DNA from: Priapulus caudatus
Taxonomy: Eukaryota > Priapulida > Priapulimorpha > Priapulimorphida > Priapulidae
DNA length: 51,785 nt
Direction of reading: 5' to 3'
Assembly: GCF_000485595.1 (NCBI RefSeq)
Contig: NW_014577079.1
Location: 882,382-934,166, forward strand
In this document: one piece after another, positions 1 to 14,454 of the stretch
Position numbering within the stretch: the first letter of the stretch is position 1
Layout of the letters: every line of letters begins with the position of its first letter
Notes under the pieces: model-generated
Told to the model about the DNA's origin: nothing
The model's input: only the letters and a program-made list of their open reading frames with translations
Databases searched by the model: none
Translations under genes and position numbers: made by a program

Positions 1-300
<300 letters not shown>

Positions 301-2974
301 TTCCTCCTCTGCTCTTTTTTGCTCATACGTGTATTGTTTATGTCGTCAGTATTTACACGTATAATAGGCAGGTGCGTACATGCGCGTGCAGGGGCGAACC
401 CAGGGGAGGTGCCAGGAAACCATTTTCTAGCTAAAAACGGGGGTTTTCCAGTATGTGCCTAAAAATCTCACCAACTGAAATAGAAGAATCCGTTATAGAA
501 TATGAAGTATTGTAAAATAGAAAATTCATACTAAATATCTATTGAATCGCAACCGTATTCTTGCATCTGCCCCTGCTTCTTAATTCGTATGTACTGACTC
601 TACTAGATTGCCACATAGCTGGCATAAGAAATATCACATGGTTGCTCGCCGTAAAAGGTCATTGATAAAATCAGCCAACTAAAGATGAATCGTTGAATAT
701 AAATTTATTGATGAAAAAGCTGCATCAAGGCACCTACGCATGAGTGAGGCTAAAATTTTAGTCTTCGCATAGTTATCAGGGTTATTGTAAGCCATATCTC
801 ATCCATTTATACACTTGTCTGACGTGACCTTGCTGAGGCTTCAATATCATATAACTTTTTGTCTGAAATACCTGACACTCAAAGACGTTAATGTAGTCAT
901 AGACATTGTATCTTGATTGTATGCATGACAGATAAACCGCTACATGCTAAACACAACAAGCGTGCACAGAACAAGTTGCAAGTTATCATAGACCTGACAA
1001 GAGTTACATGATAAACACAGTGATACGATTTAGAACGTGTAATGATTATTCTATCTGTTGACATCACACTGCACACGTAATACCGGGAACTAACACAAGC
1101 AACTACAGAAAACCAACCACACCTCAACTGGTGTTACATTTTGTTAACGTTATGCTGCGAACCTCATAGCCACAACAGTAAAAATGTCACAAAGGAGTAA
1201 ATAAAAAGGTCAAGCCAAGTCGCCGGACGTACATCACTATAACACCAACTCAATTACTGACTTATTATGTATATGGAACCCCGTCAGAATGCGATAATTG
1301 GGATCCGAAAATTCGACAGCGTAAAATTCGTTATAGTCGGGTAGTTTTCTTGATAACTTAAAATTTTAATTGATTCTAAACAGATTAATTTTCATGATAA
1401 CGTCAGGTATACTAGTCTCGCTTGTAACTAATAAAGGAATCAAACGAATGCGATTACATATAATCTATGTACAGTGACAATCAAAAGGTCGCAGAAACTT
1501 GCAAAATGATATCGAAAAGTGTGAACAGCTATACAAATACACTGTACAATGGTTACCTTAACACTAATGTACGTTACTGTCCTCAAGTGAGATCGCCCAT
1601 GTTCAAACATGGTTGCATACTTACAGCCAAATTTCCCTTCATCACTACAAGCAGGACATACAGCGCTTTCAAGGTGGTGAGGCAAATATACTACAAACTA
1701 TAACGCGTGCACAAGATGAAATACGAGACATACACTAGATAAACACACTGTTAATATAATTATGGAATAATCATAATAGGTGTATGACTAATAAAATAGT
1801 AATGATCCAATAATCTGGTGACAAATCTGGTTTAATTACTATAGGTATACTGACGGTACGTCTATATAGGAATTTTTCTAATACTGAAAACGGGCATTCC
1901 GTTCTGATTTTAATTATTTTTATCACACACGTACGCACGCATACGCATTTTTATGTCGCATCAACAAATTAGTTTTCGACTTTAATTTGCGTCCCAGTAA
2001 ACGTAAAAATACATACGACAATAGAAAAATACCTTTCAAAATATACTGATTTGATATATTCATCATATTCATTTGTAAGCCCGGGAGTGATTACAAACCA
2101 GAAATAGTAGAAACAGATAAACTAGATGTAATTTACCTATTTTTGGTAATGGAGATTATAGACATTTCATCCATCAGGTTTCCAAGAGCATGAGCAAATC
2201 TATATATGCGTAATAATATGTTCAGTTTACATCATATAAAGCGAATTTCAAACTAGAACTTAGTTAAATATGAGCTTTGCAACATGCTAGTCAATGTTTC
2301 ATATCATAGATTACAAAGCATCGCACGCCAACTGTGTTATTGCCATCACTGCAATCAAACGACTCAACCTTTAATTTAAAAAAAGGTTAAATTTACCGGT
2401 TTAATAGAAACAAGCCAAACCATTGCAAGAAAAGAAGAAAAACCACGGACTCGTTTCGCTAAAGTAAAAAATATAGTGGGGACGCAAGGGACTTCATATA
2501 AATTATTCGTGAAACAGCTCAATAGCAGTTGTATAGAGACATGGAAACTAAAAATATGTCAGCGATACTACATGGGTCGTTTCATTATGAAATGTCTATA
2601 TATGGTATTATAAACCTTATTTCATCTTACATCCTATATATGATGGCCACATAGACATGAACGCACCGGACTGCTCTATATACTTTACATCTTCATATAT
2701 TGCTATCTGCAGACAGCACCGCTTCTTGAAATTCAACACGAAAACATCTCCGTTTTTCGATATAAACGTGACAATTAATACTCCAACACCTTGCAATACA
2801 CGCAAAAAAACGCAAACACGTAATTGCTAGCTTACACTGTTTGGGACAAACCTCTGGATGAGATGCACGTATAATCTAAAGTATGACGTAAACTTTAGCA
2901 GCGGTAAAGTCCTAATGATGAATATCCACCCTACGCGCCCTAGCTACTATACCGCAGTATATATCCTAGCAAGA
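301..2974. other. No recognisable gene
   Basis: AT-rich unique-looking sequence. Short open frames on both strands (for example 897-1127 and 1440-1703) lack recognisable motifs, codon bias or splice context. No RNA gene was seen. Confidence 0.6.
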
Positions 2975-3461
2975 TTAAAGCCGCACAATGCGCATCCAAA
3001 CGCTAATTTCTCCAGTACTAGACTAGCAAATACTTCGTGTCATGCATAATCATACTACCTTATGGCAAAATAAACTCTAGTTCCTCCCATTTCACTGCGC
3101 GTTGTCTTATAAAAGGTATTTTGAAAATACCTCCAATGTTGTTGAAATTCTTCGATGTTGTGTACAGTTTCCCCAATCTCCAAGCAACCGTGCAGCGGTG
3201 CCGCGGTACAGCGGTACGGGCGCAGCAAAGATAAAAACATGTGACGTCACGTCACCACTTCGATGTTATGTTGTTTGAAACAATTTAGCGTTGGCGCCTG
3301 ATTACCTGATTTCGCACCTCTTTCTTGTTGGGAACGCGCAGTCAAATGGGAGGAACTAGAGTTTATTTTGTCATAAGGTAGTGTGATTATGCATGACACG
3401 AAGTATTTGCTAGTCTAGTACTGGAGAAATTAGCGTTTGGATGCGCATTGTGCGGCTTTAA
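2975..3461. mobile_element. MITE with 125-bp inverted arms and TTAA target duplication
   Basis: TTAA (2975-2978) is followed by AGCCGCACAATG, and the right end reads CATTGTGCGGCT then TTAA (3458-3461). Inverted identity runs inward to about 3103 and 3333 with only a few mismatches, then stops. Similarity also stops exactly at the TTAA outside. This is the footprint of a TTAA-specific transposase (piggyBac or Kolobok type). The 230-bp centre has no transposase, so it is non-autonomous. Small open frames here are not genes. Confidence 0.88.
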
Positions 3462-6021
3462 CTGACCAAAATCTATACACACAACACGCTCGCCACCACA
3501 AAATTGTACTTCATTTTGAATATTGAACAGCATTTCAATAATAGCTTCGATGAGTATGGACACAAATATCTAACTGATAGTACACAGATCATTTACGTAT
3601 CAAGCGGTTATTGATTAAGCCAATTTATTCATCAATAAATCTATTACCGGAATTTGTCGAATCTGATTTAAACCATTTCTACGCTACACCTAGTTCCCGT
3701 AAAAACTAGCTATTTAAACTAGAAAACATATATCCTAACGAAACAACTAACGTACACAATACCAGGTTTTTCTCACCGTATTCTTGAGTTACCGGGATCA
3801 GAACTTCTTGGTCTTACATTAAACAATACTTTAACAAAAAACAATGTTAGACGTTATAGTATAGTTTTTGTTGCTACGAGAAAACTCTAGAGTCTTACTA
3901 TAATATGGATCTAGTTTAAATATATGTATATACTCCTCGCACATATAATCTCCCATGAGGAAAAGAGAAGTATTAATTTAAACACTGCCAATGGTAGGAC
4001 ATAACGATACCCCTCCCGCCCTCGTAATGGGAAACACTGCGAGAATATAAGACGCAGACATGCCAACGTCTGGCGTCTGGTGTTCAGCACCATTACCTTA
4101 CTGCCCATCACTATTATCAAAGGTATAGGGGGTACACTTAGTGGAATCTGGCTTAGTAAGTGACGCCAGCTTGCTAGCTGTGGGCACCTGCAGCGTATGC
4201 TTACCAACCCTAAGGTGCACACAGTCAGTAAGGAATTATAGGTAACGATCAACATCAATAGTCTCATATCCATATTAAAATCCGACACTATCTATGCCAC
4301 TTATACGTTAGTGCACTAATGCAAGTGACAATACACCACTCTTACTTCCCGAGGCAGTCAATATAAAAATTGCTACCAAAACCACTTAGGAAAGGTAAAT
4401 ACGGGTAAGAGTAATCATTCGCAAAATCGAGACTTTATAATTACGTACCGGTACCTTAACAATCACTGCCATTTTATGTTTAAAAAATGTCATCCTACTA
4501 AGCCTCTAATAAAGTATATTTACATTCACTGGGTACTACGCCCACAAACGTTTAGTGACCTCTGATGGGAGAGATGTTGTGGTAATTAAAGCATTCGGTG
4601 GGAGGGATCATCTGAGATCTGTTATAGAGCATGAGCTTATCGCTGAATCTATGAAGACAAAAATATGGGCCATGCGCACGCACGCACGCACGCACGCACA
4701 CCTGCACGCACGCATGCACACACGATTTATGTTACACAATCAAGCTCTGACAAGAAATATAGCAGGGTTGGTTAATTCTGAGCAGCGTTCTCTTATATAG
4801 TGGAATAATGGTCACCAGATTTCATATGATCGTATAAAACAATTTAATTTCGACCGATTCAATTTTAATGCAGATCTATAGAAAATATTGACCATAGTGA
4901 TAGTTGTCAAAAATGTCCTTCCAGTAAATATTTTCGTCTACTTAGTCAAGGTATCTATCTGTAGACGTAGACTCATTTACTTTGTAATAACCTGATAATG
5001 CTTAAAATGCTCAACATTATTATGACAGTCGACACATTACTAATTGGCCTTGAACTTGACAACATAAATTGTGTGGGTAGACGTGATATTGAATGAAACC
5101 TCCTATCCACACTAACCTAAAGCCACAGACCATACCACTGAACCTTTCTCATTACGTTTACTCCAACAATTTCAGACGACGGACTCCGATCAAAGTTGAA
5201 CGGATACACTCGATCACCATCGATAGCTATACTCATGATTGAGCTGGCTGTGGTCACGTGCACGTGCTATTATATACATACTAGTATATCGTACGTTACA
5301 ACGGCACATATAATATATAATATGATACAACGTTCTATTCAAAGCAGGTGGGCTTCAAAACTGCATACAAGGGCCAATTATGCTCAAACATCAAAACAAT
5401 GCTGTCTAGACTCTGATATTATAATGGATATCTTAATAACATCAAGTATACATCAGCTTTTGCAGCAAACTGTGGGCAAAAAAGTAATGTTAATAAAGCT
5501 ACATTCAAACTCTACTTAAAACCTAAATTATGGTAGTGGTGACTTTGCAGGGTAGGCCTATATAAATACATGTACTTACGTGTACAAAATTTCACCTCAA
5601 CTATTGAAAAACTTAACAAATAAAAAATATTACCATTTTATACAAAACTCTAAAAATTTAGATATTGATCAACTTACACAAACAATTGCATAAATTTGGT
5701 AAACATCAAATTCAAAAATAACAAAATAATAAGACCTCCTTCAAATGAAGGATACACACAATTCTTCACCCTATAACCTAACCATTACGATGTATCAAGA
5801 TGTATAAATCTAGTGCTCCTAGCCACACTTACGTTTAAAACCTACTGAATCCAATTATATAAAAATGACCCTATGACCTAATATCAATGTAATACAGCAG
5901 AAACTTGACATTTACATTAAATGATGCCTAATATTTCGAAAAATCAGAGACCATGTCCAAATTATCTCAAATGTGCATAAACATAGATTGGCAATTATCT
6001 ATATGAAGACGGTCTGGGTAA
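3462..6021. other. No recognisable gene; short ACGC microsatellite
   Basis: AT-rich sequence with a (CACG)n-type microsatellite at about 4674-4724. A 125-codon minus frame (3911-4288) and a 107-codon plus frame (5196-5519) have no recognisable features. The end near 6022 may be the distal limit of the HBP1 3' UTR. Confidence 0.55.
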
Positions 6022-6765
6022 TTTATTATATTTTCTTGGGAGAGAAACCTATTGTTAGCACGTAAATACAGTTGTAAACATAAGCATCAAATTATGTGTT
6101 GTATTCATATCAGAATCTGCATATATAATCTGTACATACTGGCGTTTTCTGTCCAGCAATAGTAATGCATAATTGCATTAATTCACACAAATGAAATAAA
6201 AGCCAAATCTTCATTGGCTCATACCAAAAAAACGACAAGGAGATTGAAATTAAAATTTCTGCACCATACAATATTATGGATCATGATCCATTCATGCCAC
6301 AATACTACATGTAAACTGTGAGAGTTATGTAGGCACACTCCATCCTCAGTGAGCAGTCTAAAAATTCAGAAACTAATCAACAACCTAATAATAAGATCCA
6401 ATTCATGATTAGCAAATTTGATCTCTTTGGGTTAATTTCAGTGCCTCACACTACTACAGATTACATGAAATATTGAATACCACACAGAAGGTGGCGGTTT
6501 AGACTCAATTCTACACGGCATATTCCAAATAGACACAGATGTTTCCACCGTTTTATGCCTCATGTTGAAAGGTGGAATAAGGAGCAGCTGTAAATGTCTT
6601 CGTAAGAACTGTGTCACTATTCAATGCACCGGGGGTCTGTCAACCTATCTTGGGTTCGGTCAGCATACAATACCTCCACATCGTGGATGAAGGCGCCACA
6701 GTAGCATTCCTCGGTCTCGTACAACACCAAGCTGTCTCTCCGTGCACTTCTTTTCATGCCAGAAA

Positions 6766-6780
6766 TCATGCATCCAAGTT
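6766..6780 (-). CDS. HBP1: Tentative last coding exon of HBP1 (five codons including stop)
   Basis: A good pyrimidine-rich acceptor (TTCTATCTTAACAG) lies just upstream on the minus strand. Joined in phase 0 to exon 12 it gives Asn-Leu-Asp-Ala-stop, ending the protein at the length expected for HBP1. Another frame through the same exon stays open for about 57 codons, but the phase left by exon 12 does not select it. The AT-rich sequence beyond would be 3' UTR; an AATAAA on the minus strand lies at 6022-6027. RNA evidence is needed to choose. Confidence 0.4.
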   Translation of the reverse strand, partial: NLDA

Positions 6781-9700
6781 CTGTTAAGATAGAATAAAAA
6801 AAATCTATGCACAAATTAACAAATCCTTACCACTTTCGACGCATTTGCAGGTGCCAGTCCATGTCTCTTCACCTCAGCTGAGAAGGTCTGTATGCCCCTT
6901 AGGAGTCTCAATATTTGTGCATTAGTATTATTTGATTTGTTGATTATTTATGAATAGATATGGCTGCACCTGCTAATGAGCCTTAGCTTTATTTTGTAAT
7001 TCCCAATCACTGACTTCATTGTATCACGTTTTTTTTGTTTGTTTTTTGTTTTTGTTACTCATTAGAGGCTTAACCTCATGAGTCCGGGGAATCCGACCAC
7101 CTGTAGTGGTCGCGAATCCACCGTTTGAATGTCAAACATTCTCGCTGTTTATTCAATTGGTTTCAAAAACTGATGGTTTCACTGACTTGATTGTGTCACG
7201 TTGGTCAGGTGTCTTAGTGGATGATTTTTTCCCCTTTGCTGAGGGCCTGTGAAAAGTTATTTAATGAAAGGAACCATGTTTGTTCCCAAGTAACCACAAG
7301 CATATAATTGTTATTTAATGTTGACCCCCCTAAACACTCACAGAAACCCTTGTTACAATCTTTCTGAGTCATGAACGTAACGATAAAATGACGATGATAA
7401 CTTCATAATAATGTGACCATCACTCATCAATTTATCCTCCCAGAAATATAAAGTCGAGATAAATTCATTACATTTACTGAAGTGACAGGTTTGCAGGGGT
7501 AGAAATTAACTTTTAAACAAGGGAGTCCAACTTCCGCGAGGCCATGCTCTAGAACGAACTAGTTAGTATAGCAGAATTTTCAGGGAGTCACACTGACTCC
7601 TGCATATGTCAAATCAGAGAGTCCGACAGTAAATCAGAGAGTATTTGACTCCGGACTCGCGTTAATTTCGCACCCTGGGTTTGATAGCCAATCTATTGTC
7701 ATAATACACCCCGTCAAATAAAAATATATCAGCTGTCGAAAGTGTCGCCTTAGTAATTACCTCCGCCAGGGGCTTGGCGGAGGTTATGTTTTCACCGGCG
7801 TGTGTTTGAGTGTTGGTTTGTGGGTTTGTGAACATGCACGTTTCAGTTCACTTCCGCTAGGTGCGCTGGCTGTAGACTTACAAACACGCAATCACAGGCT
7901 AAGGGGCAACCACAGTCCTCCCCCACCTGCACGCTCGCACTCAGCGAATATCTATCTATCAATCTATAGGTTTGTTTGTGTACACCCTAACTGAAAAAGT
8001 TATGGATGGATTGTCATAAAATTTTCAGGATAGGTCAGAAATGGGCTAACTTGGAATTGATGAGATTTTGGTGGTGATCCGGATCCAATTAATTAATTAA
8101 TTAATTAATAACATTTTCAGGATAGGTCAGAAATGGGGTAACTTAGAATTGATTACATTTTGGTGGTGATCCGGATCCAATTAATTATTTAATTAATTAA
8201 TAAAAAATTTTCACAGTGACAGAGCTGCCTTGGCGGAGGTCTGTGCTCTGCTCTAGTTACAGTTTATATTCAACATGAAATTAAACTGCTCCAAGGTGAT
8301 TGCAGGAAGGACTTCCCGGAGAGGGGGAGGGGCAATACGCGCCCCTAAATGAGCAGCAGATAAGCAGGTGTCATACTCACAAGTGATGTCGATCGTTTGC
8401 GCTTCCAGCAGTCCGGATGCATCTTGCGATGCTCATCGGCGAGCAGCCTGGCTTCCTGTGTGAACAACCTTCTCTCTTCTATTCTCAGCTTCCGCCACTT
8501 ATCGCCCAGCAGCACGCTGATGGCCCTGTGCAACAACGAGACATAACATCATATATTACGTAAGTAATATTATGTATCTTCCGGGGGCAGATGGGGCTCC
8601 AGTCGATGACAAAGCCGTGATGAAGGCAACTCGCCTAGGAGAAGGATAACTCCGAAATTAAACATGGGTAGTTGGAACTCGTAAGCCTAGATGGTAGTCC
8701 AGTTAGTGATGGTGTCACGATGAAAATACCCGGCCTGGACCACGGCGAACCTGGACTAGTACAGCCCTGTAAGGAACAAAATGTTCCCGACTCATGGAAG
8801 CAGCATCATGCCCACCTTGGTCGACGAAAATAAAAATAAAATAAATAATATTATGTAACATGTATAATGACTATACCTTATTACACTGTAGCGAGACGAC
8901 GCAACTGGTGCAAAAAGGATGTAAACAGTATACAGTCCAACCTGTATACAACAGCCACACATAAAAAGGTGGTTTTTACAGAGAGGAGGCCTTTCTGCAG
9001 AAGCTGTTTCACTGCATAACTGTGACCCAAAGGAAACGCCAAAAGTGGCCGTCATGGACAGCAGCTGTTCTATAGAGGTGGTTGCTTTTTGCCTATTTAC
9101 AAATGCTGGGAATCATATGCTTGGTATACCTGCAGGGGGTCAAAACAGAATGTGGAGTCAAATAGTCTAAAGGAGAATCAAACTTTAATTTTGATAGCCC
9201 ATCTTGAAATCTAAAGCCATGATTTACTGCCTGTGAACGCTGAACATAAATTTAAACAAAATTGTGGTAGTTACTAGTATGCTGAGCGCTGCTACATTAC
9301 AAGCGGCCACTGTCATCACACTGCGAAGAAATCAATAGCTTCATCACTGTCGATAATAACTTCGTCATACCTTTATGCGAGCTACACCATCTCTTAGTAC
9401 TTGCAGTTCGTAACTTGATAGCCTGCAAGGCTAGCATACACTGAAGGTTGATAGGGCGAGGCAAAAGCTAGGTACCCTTGGGGCAGTGGGTTAGTACTAA
9501 TTTTTACACATTGACCTATTGTTTCTACCTGGATGCTTCTGTGTATATTCGAGCCAGTATTGCATGGTAAACAGCATGAACTACATATAGAGGTACCGGG
9601 AACCCAGTAATGCTTACGTTGAGGCTGTGCTACTGTTAATAGTGCATCATGTGTTTGTGGGCGTACGTACCTGTTGTCTCTGCCTGGATGCTGCTGGGTG

Positions 9701-12700
9701 TACTCGAGCCGGTAACGCTTGGCGAAGAGCATGAACGCATTCATCGGTCGCTTGACGCGCGTCAGCGTCGGTTCGCTCTTGTGTCTCATGCGCGACTTGC
9801 TTGACGGCACCGGCTTCATCGGGGCAACCTCCAACAGGTCGCGCTTTTGCTGCACGAAACAAATGAGCGTGCGTTTAGACCAACACGTGCTCTTACATCA
9901 ACACGTGCTCTTACATCAACACGTGCTCTTACATACAGTGACTATATCTCACCTTACGTGGTACCACAGGTTTTCTTTTGACAAAATATGTGTGATTACA
10001 ATGAGGATTGTATGATTTGGTTTTAAAATTTATGGCAAGATTGATGCATTCGTTCTATTCGACGTAAACAATCATATAGATCATGTTTATGCATAGCGAA
10101 ACCATAGCAGATATTCATGTGAGCACCAATGCTTAGATTATTTTAGAAAAAAGAGGATTAGCATTAGAGGGTGATAGTATGTAGTACTGTGATAACATGT
10201 AGCGAAAGAGATACTTACCCTGGCCATACTGCTGAGCATAAACACAGCCGTGGAATCCTCTGGAGTCAAGTCATAGCTGAAAATAAAATGCAGAGAATTG
10301 GAATATATTAATATACATCTAGTGTCATTTAACATCAGCTACACACATCAACTCAAATTTCCCCACGTTTGAGGAGCAATTTGTACGGATTTTTTACTAC
10401 ATAAACCAACAAAACCACTCAAAATCTGACAAATCCATACAGATTTGACCAAGTTCCTTGCAGAAAGTGTTGTATACCTAAAACCTACTACAAGATGTAC
10501 CCGTGTCTAGAAAATATTTTTGTACAGATAAGCAGTATTGTATATTATATGGTCATTTACTAAAAATATACATGATGTATGAGGATGAAGATACATGTAC
10601 AAAGGAAATGGGAAAAATAGTTGCCTGGGATAGAGACAATAAAGAAGTTCAGTAGTGTACTCATATTCTTATTATTATTAAATATTGTTATTATTATTAT
10701 TCCCTACAGAGGGCAATACCCTACACATATACATACACACCGCATGAGTATCCATTATTGGTGTTTTCCATTTGTTTGAATTTTATGATAATTATGTATA
10801 TGTGTGTAGGCCTGTGTGCGTGCGTATGTAGATTTGTTTCGCAAACTCTGCTGAATTGATTCCAGGCCAACTATAAAACAGTATTTATACAATATTCATT
10901 ACGCTACACATACTTGCGTAAACATTCATATGCCTCTGTAGTGAAACTGGCCTCTGGATGGTTCGGAGGCAAGCAAACATCCCCCACCTCCATCTCTCTA
11001 CAGGGGATGCCATAGTACTCCATCGTCAGTGCAGGGCAGAATGAGGACCAACCTGATGACAAGTAAAACAACAGCAACCTGTATGAAAACAACTTTGCCA
11101 TTCACATGCTTGCAAAAACATTTTGCATGTAATATTCACTCAAAATCTTCAGTTCCCTTTTATTAATTTTTTTAACAGATATATGCAAGACATCTCAGGA
11201 ACTTGTTATCAACAGTAATATACTACATAGACCACTCTTGTAACGAATTTTGTAGAACAGGCCATATCATAAGCACATAATACAGTTGGATTGTCTATCA
11301 AATGCAATCAATCCATTTAATAATTTTTTAACCAGTATTATTGAGTAACCAATCGTGAAATTGCTGTCTACAAACACTGATGATCATTTTATGGTGCATG
11401 AAGCTATGTAGCCATGTATACATATAACTGTCATTTTTGAAACAGCTTGCCTCTGACCAGCAAAATTTCGCAATGCTAAATCCAGGTTTTCCCACATTTT
11501 TAGCTCACCTTGACATCGTCAAGATGAGCTATTGCCATGGGGTGTCGTCTGTCGTACGTCCGTCCGTCCATCAACATTTGGCTACGGTCAACGATAACTC
11601 AGGAACCATTTGACCCACATGTTTCAAATTGCACATAGTTGTTACTCCTATGGGAGAGGTTTGAACGTCCTATTTTGGAGCACGCCAGTCGACCTACTTT
11701 CGAGCCACGTCCACTTTTTCGCAAAAATGGAAATGGCCATAAGTCAGTTAAGGTTCAACGGATTTTGCTCATTTCTGGTATGTGAATGAATAAGGACTGG
11801 CCCCAAAACATATCACACAGGTTTTGATTTTTTTTTTTAATTATGCAAATTAGGTAGATTTCGGCAATTCCCCTTTGCATTTCAGTGTCTGCCTACGGTC
11901 AACGATAACTCAAGAACTGTTTGACCCACATGTTTCAAATTGCATACAGTTGTTACTCCTATGGGAGAGGTTTGAACGTCCTATTTTGGTTTTTTAATTA
12001 TGCAAATTAGGTAAATTTTGGCAATTTCACTATGCATTTCAGTGTCTGCCTATGGGTCAACGCCATCAGATTGTATGCCAACAGATCTGAAACATTTATT
12101 TTCGCATCCAAAATTACTCATATATCATAATTATCAAGAGTATATAATGGGAGATATGCTATATAATGGGAGTTCTCCCATATATACTCTTGCTTTATAT
12201 ATCCCCCCTCCCTCTTCTATCACACCCAAGGTGAGCTACAGTGTCATTGACACTTCCATTTTTCTTTACTTTTGACTCAAGTTTAGATTGTAGTTTACAT
12301 TTCTCACAAAATTCAATTGATCATTGTTTTAATATCGTACATATGCCAAGGTTAACAAGAAGACCAAGTACAACAATCGAACACCAAGATTCACCATGAG
12401 TTCGCTTAACAAACATGCATCATACCCCTGTCCCGTACGAAGAAAGGATGGTCAAGCGGGCAGTTGGCAATGAGGCTAGGCTGACCAGGGGGATCTGGAG
12501 TGAATGTTAAATTCATCGCTGCATTGCTAGCCTGCGAAAGTCGCAACTCTTCCATTTGGACCAATCGCAGTCCTTCTGGTGCATAGCTGTAATACAACAG
12601 AATACATCAGAAGATTGGAATTTAAGAATTATAATAGGAATTATCTGTAGATATTTCGGACGAAAGATTCTATATCGATTCGATCATAACCGATATCAAA

Positions 12701-14423
12701 AATACAATTAAAAATTAAAGACATGTATAATGTAGGTTGATTAACGTTTACATGGAAGGCGAATGTTTTGTATTATTTAAAAAAATGTTTTACTCAGGCT
12801 ATGATCTGCATACCATTCAATATGAATTGTGTTTGCTACCCATCAGCTCTCCCTAAACATGGCTTTTTGACAGAAAAAACATTCACAAAGATAACAAAAT
12901 GTTATTTATCAATGTCGCATGTACCTTGGAGTTCTTCGTTGCAAAGGTACTTCTGCCTTAGCAGTTAGCGCCTCCATCCTCGCTAACAGCTCTGCTGGCT
13001 GCCAATGTTCTGCTCTTGGTCCTGACAAAAACTTTATCCTACAAGCTAAAAGAATAATATAACACGAGTCATGCAAAAATGCCACACGAAACGAAAATGC
13101 TGTGTAAAAAAAAAACAAGCCAGTTAGTACTCGTGGATCATGTATAATCCCCCAATTCCTCATCTCCTATCCCATCTAATCGTTCATGTGGCACAACGTA
13201 AAATAGGCCGACACAAACTAAATGTCGAAGATATGGTATTGTTTTTGTGGTTCATGTAAAATTATGCGATATAGCCTGATGGCATGTATGTCAACTTGAG
13301 AAGCATAAATGATTACTCTGCGTAGTGCAAATTCGCTATTTTTATGTTGTAATCATAAATAATTATTGGCGAGTGTAGAAGGTATATGATAGTTGGAATG
13401 TTAGTACAGAGAACACAGGTTTATTCACACACAGGCTTTTTTTTTATTTTGCTTTTATGCAAATTAAAATCCAACCCCATCTTATGCTTCCCCAGCCTCA
13501 TAAGAAAGTGCATAAGTAATTTCGTGGCTATGGATTAAAAAAAATGGAAGCAGTTTGCAAAAAAAAATAAGTGGTTTGCAATCACTAGTAAATAAACAAA
13601 CAAAAAAATAAACGCAACAATTCTAGCACAATCCCAAAAGATGTGCATATGCAAGTGCTAATACGATCAATTCACATACTCTGCATAAAGCACTGCCATA
13701 CTGCAGTGGGCCATGTATGCGACCAGTTGTCAGATTTGCTGTTTGCAGACTTTATTGGTGACCCTAGGTTGGTTGATGAAGTAACCTGCGATGATGACGA
13801 AGCTGACGATAATGGCACGATAGTGTCACCATCTTCTGATTTCCTGCAAATACAACACCAACCGCATCACCACACAAGTGAGCACAAACACTGGGTCCAA
13901 CCACGATTACTAATACATAACCAATGCCATGACTTTATTTATTTCTGTTAAACCATGAAATCTGATTCCCCGGAAATAATGTGATAATTAATTCATGCTA
14001 GTGTTCTCCTTTAATAGATTTAAGATTAACTAGTGCATTTACTTAACAATCTACCTTAGCTAACCTAAGCTACCCTATATGTTTGTGTGCGTGTGTGTTT
14101 TGCTTTCCAGATTAGTCTATTGAATGCATATCTACAGGGCTTACTGTTGCTGCATATAGGATTCTTGTTTACAGTAGAGACTGCAATTGGCCAGTAGGCC
14201 AGGTGGCGACACTGATCTAGAGCGAGGTGGTCGCGCATATGAGTGGATCATTGAGAGCTCATCAGCCATTGGGCTCCTGCGAAATAGAAGGGAACGGTGC
14301 AATCAAACGTCTGGCAGAGCAGATAACATAGAATAGAATCACCAAATTAAACTGATGTGTTATCATAGCTTGTGAAAATTGGAAATGACAGTAGTCACTG
14401 AAAGCATGTCATTTATTTTATAT

Positions 14424-14454
<31 letters not shown>

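Noticed and set aside
3911-4288. 125-codon minus-strand frame with hydrophobic segments
   Set aside because: No family resemblance, codon bias or promoter; the hydrophobicity follows from AT-rich DNA.
4555-4800. Plus frame beginning with a plausible-looking SDGRDVVVIKAFGGRDHL stretch
   Set aside because: It runs into the ACGC microsatellite, lacks splice borders and matches nothing I recognise. It could be an old transposase fragment but cannot be supported.
6617-6765. Continuation of the last HBP1 exon as a 57-residue open C-terminus
   Set aside because: It needs a phase that the GTGAGT donor of exon 12 does not leave; the phase-0 reading stops after four residues, as expected for HBP1.
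7070-7095. Hammerhead-ribozyme-like CTCATGAGTCCGGGG
   Set aside because: The required CUGAnGA core is not matched and the partner GAAA with stems was not found.
9647-9862. 71-codon minus frame over the HMG exon
   Set aside because: It is a frame shadow of HBP1 exon 11.
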